Source: Christensenella sp. UBA4675 (GTDB lineage Bacteria; Bacillota; Clostridia; Christensenellales; Borkfalkiaceae). From it: DNA of 28,834 nt. Shown here in pieces: positions 1 to 7,614 of the stretch. The notes below the pieces were generated by a model. That model saw only the letters and a list, made by a program, of their open reading frames with translations, was not told the origin of the DNA and did no database searches. The stretch covers positions 1 to 28,834 of the forward strand of contig DHLF01000007.1 in assembly GCA_002405165.1 (NCBI GenBank). The letters run 5' to 3'. Each line of letters starts with the position of its first letter. The stretch's first letter is position 1. The position numbers and the translations under genes are program-made.

Positions 1-75
1 CAAGGTAAAAACGTAGTCGTTCTATTACCCGATAGCGGAGATAGATGTTTCTCAACCGCATTATTTAACGACTAA
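1..75 (+). CDS. cysK: Cysteine synthase, C-terminal end (partial)
   Basis: Only the last 25 codons are in the window, open at the left edge and ending in TAA at 73-75. The tail contains VVVLLPDSGDR followed by STALF, matching the conserved C-terminal strand and tail of O-acetylserine sulfhydrylases (VVILPDSGERYLSTALF type). This PLP enzyme makes cysteine from O-acetylserine and sulfide in the cytoplasm. The active-site lysine lies outside the window. The Rrf2-type stub directly downstream fits a cysteine/iron-sulfur locus, because cysK is commonly next to an Rrf2 gene (CymR/IscR type). A related PLP beta-synthase with the same tail cannot be excluded. Confidence 0.75.
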   Translation, partial: QGKNVVVLLPDSGDRCFSTALFND

Positions 76-102
76 TATTTTTATATTTAAAAGGATGAAA
101 AC

Positions 103-198
103 ATGTTAATTTCAACGCGCGGTAGGTATGCGTTAAGGGTGGTTGTAGATTTGGCTGATTTTTTTGAGAAAAAAACAGTAAAGGATTTAATTAAATAA
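103..198 (+). pseudogene. Truncated Rrf2/IscR-family regulator, N-terminal stub of 31 codons
   Basis: An ATG at 103, preceded by AAAGGATG about 6 bases upstream, opens a 31-codon frame starting MLISTRGRYALRVVVDLAD and ending ...TVKDLIK. The opening is the conserved first helix of Rrf2 regulators (M-L-S-T-[KR]-G-R-Y-[AG]-L-R). Those proteins are usually about 130-150 residues, with a winged helix and often an effector-binding cysteine loop. This frame stops at TAA 196-198, where the family's recognition region should begin, and a terminator follows 13 bases later. I see no continuation in another frame before the terminator, so this looks like a deletion remnant rather than a simple frameshift. 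A functional microprotein is possible but unsupported. Confidence 0.6.
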
Positions 199-211
199 TT
201 TTTTATTATTA

Positions 212-236
212 GCCCGATTTTCGGGCGTTTTATTTT
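212..236 (+). terminator. Rho-independent terminator after the cysK/Rrf2 stub
   Basis: Perfect 6-bp stem GCCCGA / TCGGGC with a TTT loop, followed by GTTTTATTTT. It ends the cysK transcript and isolates the asp23 operon promoter downstream. Confidence 0.8.
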
Positions 237-278
237 GTGTATTTTTTTGTATATTATATATAAAAATTAAATAAATAC

Positions 279-308
279 TTGTTAAAAGCAGTAATTTTGT
301 GTTATACT
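279..308 (+). promoter_or_regulatory. Sigma-A-type promoter for the asp23-recN operon
   Basis: TTGTTA at 279-284 and TATACT at 303-308 are separated by 18 bases. The predicted start is about 25 bases before the asp23 start codon. The -35 is imperfect. The position, directly after a terminator and before a long head-to-tail gene run, is the main support. Confidence 0.5.
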
Positions 309-339
309 GTTATCAACGAAACTTTTTAAGGAGCATAAT

Positions 340-696
340 ATGTCTAAAAAAACTTTACGAGTAAACGAAACGGATAAGGAAAACGGGAAAGTAGTTTATA
401 ACGAAGATATTTTAAAGAGTATAGTGGGTTTATCCGTATCCAACACGGAAGGCGTAAAAGTCAAATATAAAAACGTTAAAAAAGAAAAATTAGACGGAAT
501 AAAGATAAACGTAAAACCCGACGGAATTTACGTTGACGTAACGGTTGACGTTTATTACGGTGCAAACATTCCCGAAGTTTCTTATTTTATACAACAAAGC
601 ATAAAACACAACGTAGAAACTATGTCTAAATACAAAATTCAGGCGGTTGACGTTCATGTTGACGACGTTGTTTTTAAAGAAGAAACGTCAATTTAA
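340..696 (+). CDS. Asp23/Gls24 family envelope stress protein
   Basis: This 118-residue protein matches the Asp23/Gls24 (DUF322) family in length and pattern: YNEDILKSIVGLSVSNTEGV, an alternating strand region with VDVTVDVYYGANIPEV, then an amphipathic helix and VDVHVDDVVF. In Firmicutes these cytoplasmic proteins associate with the envelope and are linked to cell-wall or alkaline stress. The YqhY subgroup sits just before nusB, as here. The start is fixed by AAGGAGC about 7 bases upstream of ATG 340. It is the first gene of the operon and nusB starts 8 bases after its stop. The biochemical role of YqhY-type members is not well defined. Confidence 0.85.
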   Translation: MSKKTLRVNETDKENGKVVYNEDILKSIVGLSVSNTEGVKVKYKNVKKEKLDGIKINVKPDGIYVDVTVDVYYGANIPEVSYFIQQSIKHNVETMSKYKIQAVDVHVDDVVFKEETSI

Positions 697-704
697 GGAG
701 CTTA

Positions 705-1100
705 ATGAGAAGAGATTGTAGAGAAACCGCATTTAAAATTATATTTGCGGAGCTTTTCGGCGAAAAAAGCGAAGTACAAGACGAATTATACGGATACGAA
801 AAACTCAATAAAGAAGATAAGGAATATACGGATAAGCTTATAAAGGAAGTAAAAGATAACTACGAGTATTTAACGCAAGAAATCGAAAAATTATCCCTTA
901 ACTTCCGCTATGACAGAATTTTTGCGGTAGATAAAGCCATTTTAATACTCGCTATGGCGGAAATGAAATTTATAGAAGACGTACCAAGCGTAGTATCCAT
1001 AAAAGAAGCGATAGAATTAGTTAAAAAATATTCGCAAGAAGATAACGTGGTGTTTGTAAACGGAATTCTTGCAAAATTTAAACAAGATTTGGAAAAATGA
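705..1100 (+). CDS. nusB: Transcription antitermination factor NusB
   Basis: This 131-residue protein has the NusB pattern: an N-terminal RRDCRETAFKIIFAELF helix and a C-terminal half with NFRYDRIFAVDKAILILAMAEM, VPSVVSIKEAIELVKKY and FVNGILAKF. NusB binds boxA RNA together with NusE (S10) and supports antitermination of rRNA operons. Length is normal for the family. AAGGAG at 695-700 overlaps the end of asp23. The last bases overlap folD by an ATGA (1097-1100), so translation is probably coupled. Confidence 0.95.
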   Translation: MRRDCRETAFKIIFAELFGEKSEVQDELYGYEKLNKEDKEYTDKLIKEVKDNYEYLTQEIEKLSLNFRYDRIFAVDKAILILAMAEMKFIEDVPSVVSIKEAIELVKKYSQEDNVVFVNGILAKFKQDLEK

Positions 1101-1942
1101 GCGTGATTTTAGACGGAAAAATGCTTTCGGGCATAATTAAAGAAGATATAAAACAAAAATTATTCGAAATATACAAAACTACGGACAAAAGGTGTAAACT
1201 TGCAGTCGTTATGATAGGGGATAACCCTGCTTCCGCAATTTACGTTCGCAATAAAATTAAAGCTTGCGAACAGTCTTTAATAGAATCCGTAAGCGTAAAG
1301 TTAAGCGCGGATATTACGCAAGAGCAAGCGGAAACGGAAGTAAAAAAGCTTGTAAATTCCGATATAGACGGAATTTTAATACAACTTCCTTTGCCTAAAC
1401 GCTTAGACGAAAAAAAACTTTTATCTTTAATTCCCGTAGAAAAGGACGTGGACGGATTCTCTCCCGAAAACGTCGGCAAACTAATGCTCGGGGAAGATTG
1501 TTTAATAGCTTGTACACCTAACGGCGTAATACGTCTTTTAAAGCATTATAAAATAGATTTAAACGGCAAAAACGCAGTTGTCGTCGGAAGAAGCAATATT
1601 GTAGGCAAGCCTATGAGCCTACTTTTGTTAAAGGAAAATTGCACAGTAACCATATGTCATAGCAAAACGAAAGATATATCATTTTACACAAAAAACGCAG
1701 ATATAGTCGTTATGGCTGTGGGAATTGCTAAATTTTTAAAAGCCGATATGATAAAGGAAAACGCCGTTATCGTAGACGTCGGTATGGATAGGGACGAAAA
1801 CGGAAAATTATGCGGGGACGTCGACTATGACGAGTGTAGTCAAAAAGCTTCTTATATAACTCCCGTTCCGGGCGGAGTCGGACCTATGACAATCGCAATG
1901 CTACTTGAAAACGTATTTAAGGCATTTACGAAAAAATTATGA
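1097..1942 (+). CDS. folD: Bifunctional methylene-THF dehydrogenase / methenyl-THF cyclohydrolase
   Basis: FolD interconverts 5,10-methylene-, methenyl- and 10-formyl-tetrahydrofolate in one-carbon metabolism. At 281 residues the length is normal. Visible family motifs are YVRNKIKAC with catalytic Lys53, GILIQLPLP near residue 97, KDVDGFSPENVGKL, TPNGVIRLL, the nucleotide-binding VVVGRSNIVGKPMSLLL, and the C-terminal TPVPGGVGPMTIAML. The start overlaps nusB by 4 bases and the stop overlaps ispA by 4 bases. It works with glyA (19131-20288), which supplies methylene-THF. Confidence 0.97.
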   Translation: MSVILDGKMLSGIIKEDIKQKLFEIYKTTDKRCKLAVVMIGDNPASAIYVRNKIKACEQSLIESVSVKLSADITQEQAETEVKKLVNSDIDGILIQLPLPKRLDEKKLLSLIPVEKDVDGFSPENVGKLMLGEDCLIACTPNGVIRLLKHYKIDLNGKNAVVVGRSNIVGKPMSLLLLKENCTVTICHSKTKDISFYTKNADIVVMAVGIAKFLKADMIKENAVIVDVGMDRDENGKLCGDVDYDECSQKASYITPVPGGVGPMTIAMLLENVFKAFTKKL

Positions 1943-2790
1943 CGGAAAAAGAATATAAAAAAATTTTTGAAGAATATTTATCCGCCGTTTTAAACGGTTT
2001 AGGGGACGGACTTTTAGAACAAGCAATGAAATACGTTTTATCTGCGGGCGGTAAGCGCATTAGACCTGTTTTAACGCTTGCGGTGGCAAACTGTTTGGGA
2101 GTTCCGTCCGAAAAAGTATTACCGTTTGCTTGTTCGCTTGAAATAATACACAATTCAAGCCTTGTGCATGACGATTTGCCTTGTATAGATAATGACGATT
2201 ATAGACGCGGAAGACTTTCTTGTCATAAAAAGTTCGGCGAAAGCACGGCGGTTTTGTGCGGGGACGCTTTACAAAACTTTGCCTACGAACATTCTTTAAA
2301 CGCAATAAAAGATTTATCGGGGGCAAAGTGTTTGGAACTAATTTCTCGTTATAGCGGATTTAGGGGAATGTTGGGCGGACAATTTAAGGATGTTTACGCC
2401 GAAAAAAATAAAATAGTAAATAAAGAATTGCTAGAAGAAATAGAAATTAAAAAAACGGCTAAACTAATAATGGCTTCCGTACTGATTCCGACTTTTTTCG
2501 TCGAAAAAAATTATTTTAACGAATTAAAAGAATATGCTGAAAACGTCGGCGTAGTATTTCAAATAGTAGACGACGTTTTAGATGTTAAAGGCGATAAAAA
2601 TTTACTCGGCAAAACTCTAGGTAAGGACAGCGAAAACGGGAAACTTACAAGCGTAGAAATATACGGTTTATCCGAGTGCGAAAGGCTTGTTCAAGAGAAA
2701 ACTCAAAAAGCCGTTTCAGCCTTAAACAACGTAGAAAATTCCGAATTTTTAAAAAATTTCGCCGTAGAATTAAGCAAAAGAATATACTAA
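1939..2790 (+). CDS. ispA: Polyprenyl (farnesyl/geranylgeranyl) diphosphate synthase
   Basis: This trans-prenyltransferase condenses IPP with allylic diphosphates. The first aspartate-rich motif is HDDLPCIDND (D78, D79, D84) and the second is QIVDDVLDVKGD (D211, D212, D215). GGKRIRP near residue 37 and GKTLGKD are also characteristic. At 283 residues the length matches IspA. It overlaps folD by ATGA and tlyA by one base. In many Firmicutes xseA/xseB precede it and dxs follows it; both are absent here. The exact chain length of the product cannot be read from the sequence. Confidence 0.93.
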   Translation: MTEKEYKKIFEEYLSAVLNGLGDGLLEQAMKYVLSAGGKRIRPVLTLAVANCLGVPSEKVLPFACSLEIIHNSSLVHDDLPCIDNDDYRRGRLSCHKKFGESTAVLCGDALQNFAYEHSLNAIKDLSGAKCLELISRYSGFRGMLGGQFKDVYAEKNKIVNKELLEEIEIKKTAKLIMASVLIPTFFVEKNYFNELKEYAENVGVVFQIVDDVLDVKGDKNLLGKTLGKDSENGKLTSVEIYGLSECERLVQEKTQKAVSALNNVENSEFLKNFAVELSKRIY

Positions 2791-3560
2791 TGAGATTAGA
2801 TAAATATTTATCTGAAAACGGTTTTGCCACAAGTAGAAACAGGGCTTTAATTTTAATCGAAAAAAACTTTGTTAGGGTAAACGGAAAAGCTGAAAAAGCT
2901 TCTTACGAAGTTAAGGAAAACGATAAAATAACGATATTAGAGCCTATAAAATACGTTTCTATGGGTGGATACAAGCTAGAAAAAGCGTTAGAAGATTTTA
3001 ACTACTTTATAAATGATAAAATTTGCGTAGACGTGGGCGCAAGTACAGGCGGTTTTACGCAAAGACTATTATTATCGGGCGCAAAAAAAGTATACTGTCT
3101 AGACGTAAATACGTCTTTACTAGATAAATCGCTTTCGGACGATGAAAGGGTGGAAAAAATCACGCTAAACGCAAGGGAGCTTAACGAAAATACTTTTTGC
3201 GTAAAACCCGATTTAGCGGTTGCCGATTGTAGTTTTATTTCCTTAAAACACATTTTAGTTCCCGTAAGTAGCGCAATAAAACAAGACGGAGAAATAATTT
3301 GTTTAATAAAACCGCAATTCGAATGCGGTGAAAATAGTTTAAATAAAAAAGGCATCGTAAAAAATTTAAAAGACATAAAAAACGCGTGCTGTAATTTGTT
3401 AGATTATTGTTTATCTTGCGGTTTGTATCCAGTAAATTTTACTTTTGCTCCGATACGGCAAGATAAAAACGCGGAATATTTTTTCCTTATAAGTAAAATT
3501 AAAAAAGAAACTTTAAACTACGATTATATAAAGGGTGTAATAGAAAAATCAAAATTATGA
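2790..3560 (+). CDS. tlyA: TlyA-family rRNA 2'-O-methyltransferase / hemolysin-like protein
   Basis: 256 residues. An N-terminal S4 RNA-binding domain (MRLDKYLSENGFATSRNRA, then VRVNGKAEKASYEVKENDKI) is followed by an FtsJ-like methyltransferase domain with the SAM motif VDVGASTGGFTQRLLLSGA, the acidic VYCLDVN, and ADCSFISLKHILVP. TlyA proteins methylate ribosomal RNA riboses. The open frame extends upstream to 2676, but ATG 2790 overlaps the ispA TAA (TAATG) and begins exactly at the S4 domain, so it is the better start. The stop overlaps nadK by 4 bases. Target specificity is inferred only from the family. Confidence 0.9.
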   Translation: MRLDKYLSENGFATSRNRALILIEKNFVRVNGKAEKASYEVKENDKITILEPIKYVSMGGYKLEKALEDFNYFINDKICVDVGASTGGFTQRLLLSGAKKVYCLDVNTSLLDKSLSDDERVEKITLNARELNENTFCVKPDLAVADCSFISLKHILVPVSSAIKQDGEIICLIKPQFECGENSLNKKGIVKNLKDIKNACCNLLDYCLSCGLYPVNFTFAPIRQDKNAEYFFLISKIKKETLNYDYIKGVIEKSKL

Positions 3561-4363
3561 CGATAGGTGTTTTTGTAAACGAAAACAGTGTTTTATCTAA
3601 AAACACTTGCGAAAAATTTAAAACGATAGTCGGTAAATCGGCAAAAATAGTAAACGTTGCGGAAAATCTCACTGAAAAGTGCGATTATATCGTCGTATTC
3701 GGTGGGGACGGAACTACCGTAAAAAGCGTTCCTTACGCGCTGGGACAAAACGTTCCCGTTTTAGTCGTTAATACGGGAACGTTCGGGTTTTTATCCGATT
3801 TTACGCCCGAAAACTTGCAAGAAGTTATAAGAGAGCTTTTATCTAGACCCGAATATACCGAAAAAACTCTAATAAGCGTATCGCATAACGGGAAAAGTAA
3901 GATTTGCTTAAACGACGTAGTAATTCAGCGTAAACCTAAAAACGAACTTGTTAGCGAAGTTATTAAGTTAAAAATAGAATTAAACGGCGAAAGAATAGAT
4001 AATTTTTACGCCGACGGAATAGTAATTTCTACGCCTACGGGTTCAACGGCGTATTCTCTATCGGCAGGCGGGGCAATTCTTACTCCCGACACTAACGCTT
4101 TTATAATTACGCCTATATGTTCTCATTCGTTTTTATCAAGACCTATCGTTTATAACGATAACGGCATATTAAAAATTACGTCTTTGGAAACTGATAGAAA
4201 TTCGGCAGTATTTGCGGATGGAAAATATTTTTCGGACGTAGACGATAATGAAATTATTATTGAAAAAAGTAAAAAAACATTAAAACTTATAAAATTTAAA
4301 AAAGAATTTTTTAATAAGCTTTGCAAAAAATTTAACAGGGTGATTGGCGATGAAAAAATCTGA
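3557..4363 (+). CDS. nadK: NAD kinase
   Basis: This enzyme phosphorylates NAD to NADP. It carries the GGDGT motif at residues 49-53, NTGTFGFLSDF, the LNDVVIQR segment, and DGIVISTPTGSTAYSLSAGG, which binds NAD. Length of 268 residues is usual. The start overlaps tlyA by ATGA. The C-terminal end runs 14 bases past the argR start, in a lysine-rich tail. Confidence 0.95.
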   Translation: MTIGVFVNENSVLSKNTCEKFKTIVGKSAKIVNVAENLTEKCDYIVVFGGDGTTVKSVPYALGQNVPVLVVNTGTFGFLSDFTPENLQEVIRELLSRPEYTEKTLISVSHNGKSKICLNDVVIQRKPKNELVSEVIKLKIELNGERIDNFYADGIVISTPTGSTAYSLSAGGAILTPDTNAFIITPICSHSFLSRPIVYNDNGILKITSLETDRNSAVFADGKYFSDVDDNEIIIEKSKKTLKLIKFKKEFFNKLCKKFNRVIGDEKI

Positions 4364-4787
4364 AAGGCAAGAAATTTTGCTTAAAATTATAGAAGAAAAC
4401 GAGTTTGATACGCAAAACGACCTTGTAGATAAATTAAACTTGCTTGGCTTAAATGTAACGCAAGCGACAATTTCAAGGGATATAAAAGATTTGAATATCG
4501 TAAAAACAAGCGGAAAACAAAAAAAATACAGATACGCCGTAAACTTCGAAAATTCCAACGAAAATAACGTATACAAAAATGCGGTCGTATCCATAAAGCT
4601 CGCGCAAAATTTAATAGTTATAAAAACTCACGAAGGAAACGCCAACGCGGTAGCGTCTTTTATAGATAAACAACTTATAGACGGGGTTTTGGGAACGTTA
4701 GCGGGCGACGATAACCTTTTAATAATTGCCGAAAATAACGAAACGGCGGGGAGCGTTAAGGAAAAGCTTGACGAAATATTGTTATGA
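4350..4787 (+). CDS. argR: Arginine repressor ArgR
   Basis: 145 residues. The N-terminal winged helix contains KKSERQEILLKIIEEN and the recognition helix TQATISRDIKDL. The C-terminal hexamerisation and arginine-binding domain contains GTLAGDDNLLIIAEN. A TTG at 4344 is an alternative start, but ATG 4350 has AGGGTGAT about 7 bases upstream and gives the usual MKKSERQ beginning. In Firmicutes argR typically lies next to recN in this cluster. It represses arginine biosynthesis genes located elsewhere; none is in this window. Confidence 0.93.
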   Translation: MKKSERQEILLKIIEENEFDTQNDLVDKLNLLGLNVTQATISRDIKDLNIVKTSGKQKKYRYAVNFENSNENNVYKNAVVSIKLAQNLIVIKTHEGNANAVASFIDKQLIDGVLGTLAGDDNLLIIAENNETAGSVKEKLDEILL

Positions 4788-6469
4788 TTCAAAAAATTTC
4801 AATTAAAAATTTTGCGCTGATTGACAATACCGAAATAGAATTTAACAGCGGATTAAACGTTTTATCCGGCGAAACGGGAAGCGGAAAATCTATAATTATA
4901 GACGCAATAAATTTTGCTTTGGGGGCAAAAGCTGATAAGTCTTGCATAAGGTTCGGTTCGCAAGAATGTTTGGTTACCGTTAATTTTAGCGTGGATAACG
5001 ATGAAGTTAAACAGGTTTTAAACGATTTCGATATCGAATTCGACGACGAGTTAATCGTTAAAAGAAAATTTACGGTAGAAGGTAAAAGCTCTATAAAAGT
5101 CAACGGTGAAACCGTTACGGGCGGAATGTTAAAAAAAATAACTTCTTGCTTAGTGGACGTTCACGGACAAAGCGAGCATTATTCTCTTCTAGATAAAGAA
5201 AACCAACTGTCGGTTTTAGATAAATATTGCGGACAAGAGTTATCGGATTTAAAACAGCGTTTACTCTCTCCCGTAGCGCAAATGAAAAAAACTTTAAGTG
5301 AATTAAAGCGTTTATCGGCTAATTCCGACGGGGAAAGGCGTTTAGATATATTAAAATATCAAATAGAAGAAATAGAAAAAGTCGATATTCGTAAAGGCGA
5401 AGAAGAAAATTTACTCGAAGAGAGAAAAATTATCGTAAACGCCGAAAAAATCGCGGATTCGCTCGGGGAAGCGTATTCTTTGCTTAGCGGGGAAGATAAG
5501 GGTGTAGATGCAATAGTATCGGCAGGTAGAAGAATTTCGCAATTACTCTCGTTCGGGGAAAAATATTCTCAAATTTACGACGGGCTAGAAAATGCTATTT
5601 CCATTTTAAACGAGCAAACTTACGCCGTTAAAGATTTGTTAGACGGACTGGATTATTCGGAGCAAAAAGCCGATGAAATTGAAAAAAGGCTCGATGAAAT
5701 AAGGGATTTAAAACGAAAATACGGCGGTAGTTACGAAGCTGTACAAGAATTTTTAAAAAGTGCTCAACGCGAAGTGGACGAAATTGTAAATAGTACCGAA
5801 ATTGTTGAAAAATTAAACTCCGATAAGACAAAATTAGAAAAAGAATTAAACGAAATATACTCCGAGATTACTAATTGCAGAAAAAAATACGCTTTAAAAT
5901 TTTGCAAAAGCGTAACGGAATCTTTAAAAACTCTTGCAATGCAAAGCGCAACGTTTGAAATAAGCTTTACCGAAAAACAAGATAGCTTATCTTTAAACGG
6001 TCGGGACGAAATCGAATTTTTGTTTTCCGCAAACAAGGGTGAACCTTTAAAAAATATGGCAAAAACCATAAGCGGTGGCGAAATGAGTAGGTTTATGCTT
6101 GCTTTAAAGAGCGAAATTTCAGCAATGAACGGAATTTCAACTTATATTTTCGACGAAATAGACGCGGGAATAAGCGGACAAGTAGCTTTAACAATGGCTA
6201 AAAAGTTTGCCGAAATTGCCTTACATAAACAAATTATTGCAATTTCTCACCTTGCAATTATGACCGCTATGAGCGATACTTCCTTTTTAATTTATAAGTT
6301 TGAAAACGAAACTAAAACTTATTCGACTATTAAAGTTTTGGATTATAACGGTAAAATAAACGAAATTATAAGGTTAGTCGGCGGACAAAACGACAGTGAA
6401 ATCGCCAAAACTCACGCCGAAAATATGATAAAACAGGCAACCGAATATAAAAATTCAATAAAAAAATAA
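4784..6469 (+). CDS. recN: DNA repair protein RecN
   Basis: This 561-residue SMC-like ATPase acts in double-strand-break repair. Walker A is GETGSGKS at about residues 29-36, followed by VDVHGQSEH. A long charged helical middle (about 150-370) forms the coiled coil. The signature SGGEMSRFMLALK and Walker B YIFDEIDAGISG are near the C-terminus, with AISHLAIMTA. Length is normal. It overlaps argR by ATGA. No convincing terminator is visible in the 39 bases before spoIVB, so read-through is possible. Confidence 0.95.
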   Translation: MIQKISIKNFALIDNTEIEFNSGLNVLSGETGSGKSIIIDAINFALGAKADKSCIRFGSQECLVTVNFSVDNDEVKQVLNDFDIEFDDELIVKRKFTVEGKSSIKVNGETVTGGMLKKITSCLVDVHGQSEHYSLLDKENQLSVLDKYCGQELSDLKQRLLSPVAQMKKTLSELKRLSANSDGERRLDILKYQIEEIEKVDIRKGEEENLLEERKIIVNAEKIADSLGEAYSLLSGEDKGVDAIVSAGRRISQLLSFGEKYSQIYDGLENAISILNEQTYAVKDLLDGLDYSEQKADEIEKRLDEIRDLKRKYGGSYEAVQEFLKSAQREVDEIVNSTEIVEKLNSDKTKLEKELNEIYSEITNCRKKYALKFCKSVTESLKTLAMQSATFEISFTEKQDSLSLNGRDEIEFLFSANKGEPLKNMAKTISGGEMSRFMLALKSEISAMNGISTYIFDEIDAGISGQVALTMAKKFAEIALHKQIIAISHLAIMTAMSDTSFLIYKFENETKTYSTIKVLDYNGKINEIIRLVGGQNDSEIAKTHAENMIKQATEYKNSIKK

Positions 6470-6508
6470 AATACGAATATTTTTTTAAATTTTACGCATA
6501 ACAAGTTT

Positions 6509-7507
6509 ATGAGTACGATAAATTTTAAAAAAGTTTTAAAGAAAATACTGATTTTAACTATCGTTTTATCGGTATTTTTTTCTTTTACTCAAAAAAGAAC
6601 CGTTAAAGCAGAGCAAACTTTATATTATTTAGGCGGACAAACGGCAGGTTTTGTTCTTAACGAAAAAGGCGTAGACGTTTTATCGGTAACGGAAGTTTTG
6701 TGTGAAAACGGCACCGTTAGCCCTTGTAAAAACGCCGATATACGCGTAGGGGACGTAATTTTATCTATAAACGGAAAGGACGTTACGGACGGTATTTCTT
6801 TGGAACAATTAGTTTCCGAAAACGGTAACGACTTAAAAATTAAAATCAAAAGAGAAGGTAAATTACTTTTAAAAAACGTCGTTCCCGCAAAAGATTTAAA
6901 CGGAAAATATAAACTCGGTTTAATCGTTAGGGACGCAATTACGGGAATAGGCACTATAACTTACTATACTAAAAATACTTTTTCCGCGTTAGGACATTCA
7001 ATTTCTAACGAAAACGGAGAAATTTTCTCTATCTCGGGCGGAAAAGCTTTTTCTTGTATGATTGTAGGCGTTGTTAAAGGCAGTCGTGGTTTTACAGGGG
7101 AGCTTAAAGGCGTATTTTCTCCTACGGACGAAATAGGTAAAATTACGGCTAACACCAAAACGGGATTAAAAGGCGAACTAGCTTCGCCCGTAAAGTCAAG
7201 CCAAAAACCTATTGAAATAGATAAGGCTAAGCCCGGTAAGGCAAGTATTTATTCTTGCGTTAACGGCACGGAAGTTAAGGAATATTCTATTTCTATCGTG
7301 AAAGCCGACTTAAATAAGGCTAATAAAAATTTCGTTATAAAAATAACCGATAAAGAACTTTTAGAAGTTACGGGCGGAATAGTTCAGGGTATGAGCGGTA
7401 GTCCAATCGTGCAAAACGGTAAGCTTGTGGGTGCAATAACGCACGTGTTTGTGGGGGACGCCCAAAGGGGATACGGAATTTCCGTTCAAAATATGATAAA
7501 CGAGTAA
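6509..7507 (+). CDS. spoIVB: SpoIVB serine peptidase (sporulation signalling, S55 family)
   Basis: 332 residues with one N-terminal membrane segment at about 11-28. A PDZ domain at about 55-125 includes GDVILSINGKDV. The S55 peptidase domain has ALGHSIS (His163), VIKITD (Asp281) and VQGMSGSPI (Ser296), the expected triad order. In B. subtilis SpoIVB is secreted from the forespore and triggers pro-sigma-K processing. The start has no clear ribosome binding site upstream, only weak purines. Its position after recN is the classic one, but spo0A, which usually follows spoIVB, is not next to it here. Confidence 0.92.
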   Translation: MSTINFKKVLKKILILTIVLSVFFSFTQKRTVKAEQTLYYLGGQTAGFVLNEKGVDVLSVTEVLCENGTVSPCKNADIRVGDVILSINGKDVTDGISLEQLVSENGNDLKIKIKREGKLLLKNVVPAKDLNGKYKLGLIVRDAITGIGTITYYTKNTFSALGHSISNENGEIFSISGGKAFSCMIVGVVKGSRGFTGELKGVFSPTDEIGKITANTKTGLKGELASPVKSSQKPIEIDKAKPGKASIYSCVNGTEVKEYSISIVKADLNKANKNFVIKITDKELLEVTGGIVQGMSGSPIVQNGKLVGAITHVFVGDAQRGYGISVQNMINE

Positions 7508-7514
7508 TTTTTTA

Positions 7515-7550
7515 AAAACTAAAAAATAAAAATTTTAGTTTTATAAACGT
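7515..7550 (+). terminator. Weak A/T-only hairpin after spoIVB
   Basis: A 10-bp inverted repeat AAAACTAAAA / TTTTAGTTTT (7515-7524 and 7533-7542) is followed by a T-rich stretch to about 7557. The stem has only one G-C pair, so termination would be weak. Confidence 0.35.
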
Positions 7551-7583
7551 TTTTTTACTTTGTTAAAAGAATAAAAGATAAAA

Positions 7584-7614
7584 GTATCTCATAATTTAAT
7601 ATGAGGTACTTTTT
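7584..7614 (+). promoter_or_regulatory. Hairpin enclosing the ribosome binding site of the spoIIM-like gene
   Basis: The arms 7584-7593 (GTATCTCATA) and 7600-7609 (TATGAGGTAC) pair over all 10 positions, one of them G-U, around a 6-base A/T loop. The downstream arm contains the only Shine-Dalgarno-like stretch, GAGGT at 7603-7607, located 7 bases from ATG 7615. Five T residues follow the arm. The structure would hide the ribosome site or act as a weak terminator just before the gene. Confidence 0.5.

Noticed and set aside
2676..2789. Upstream extension of the tlyA frame
   Set aside because: These codons overlap the ispA end in another frame. The S4 domain begins at ATG 2790, and the TAATG overlap explains initiation.
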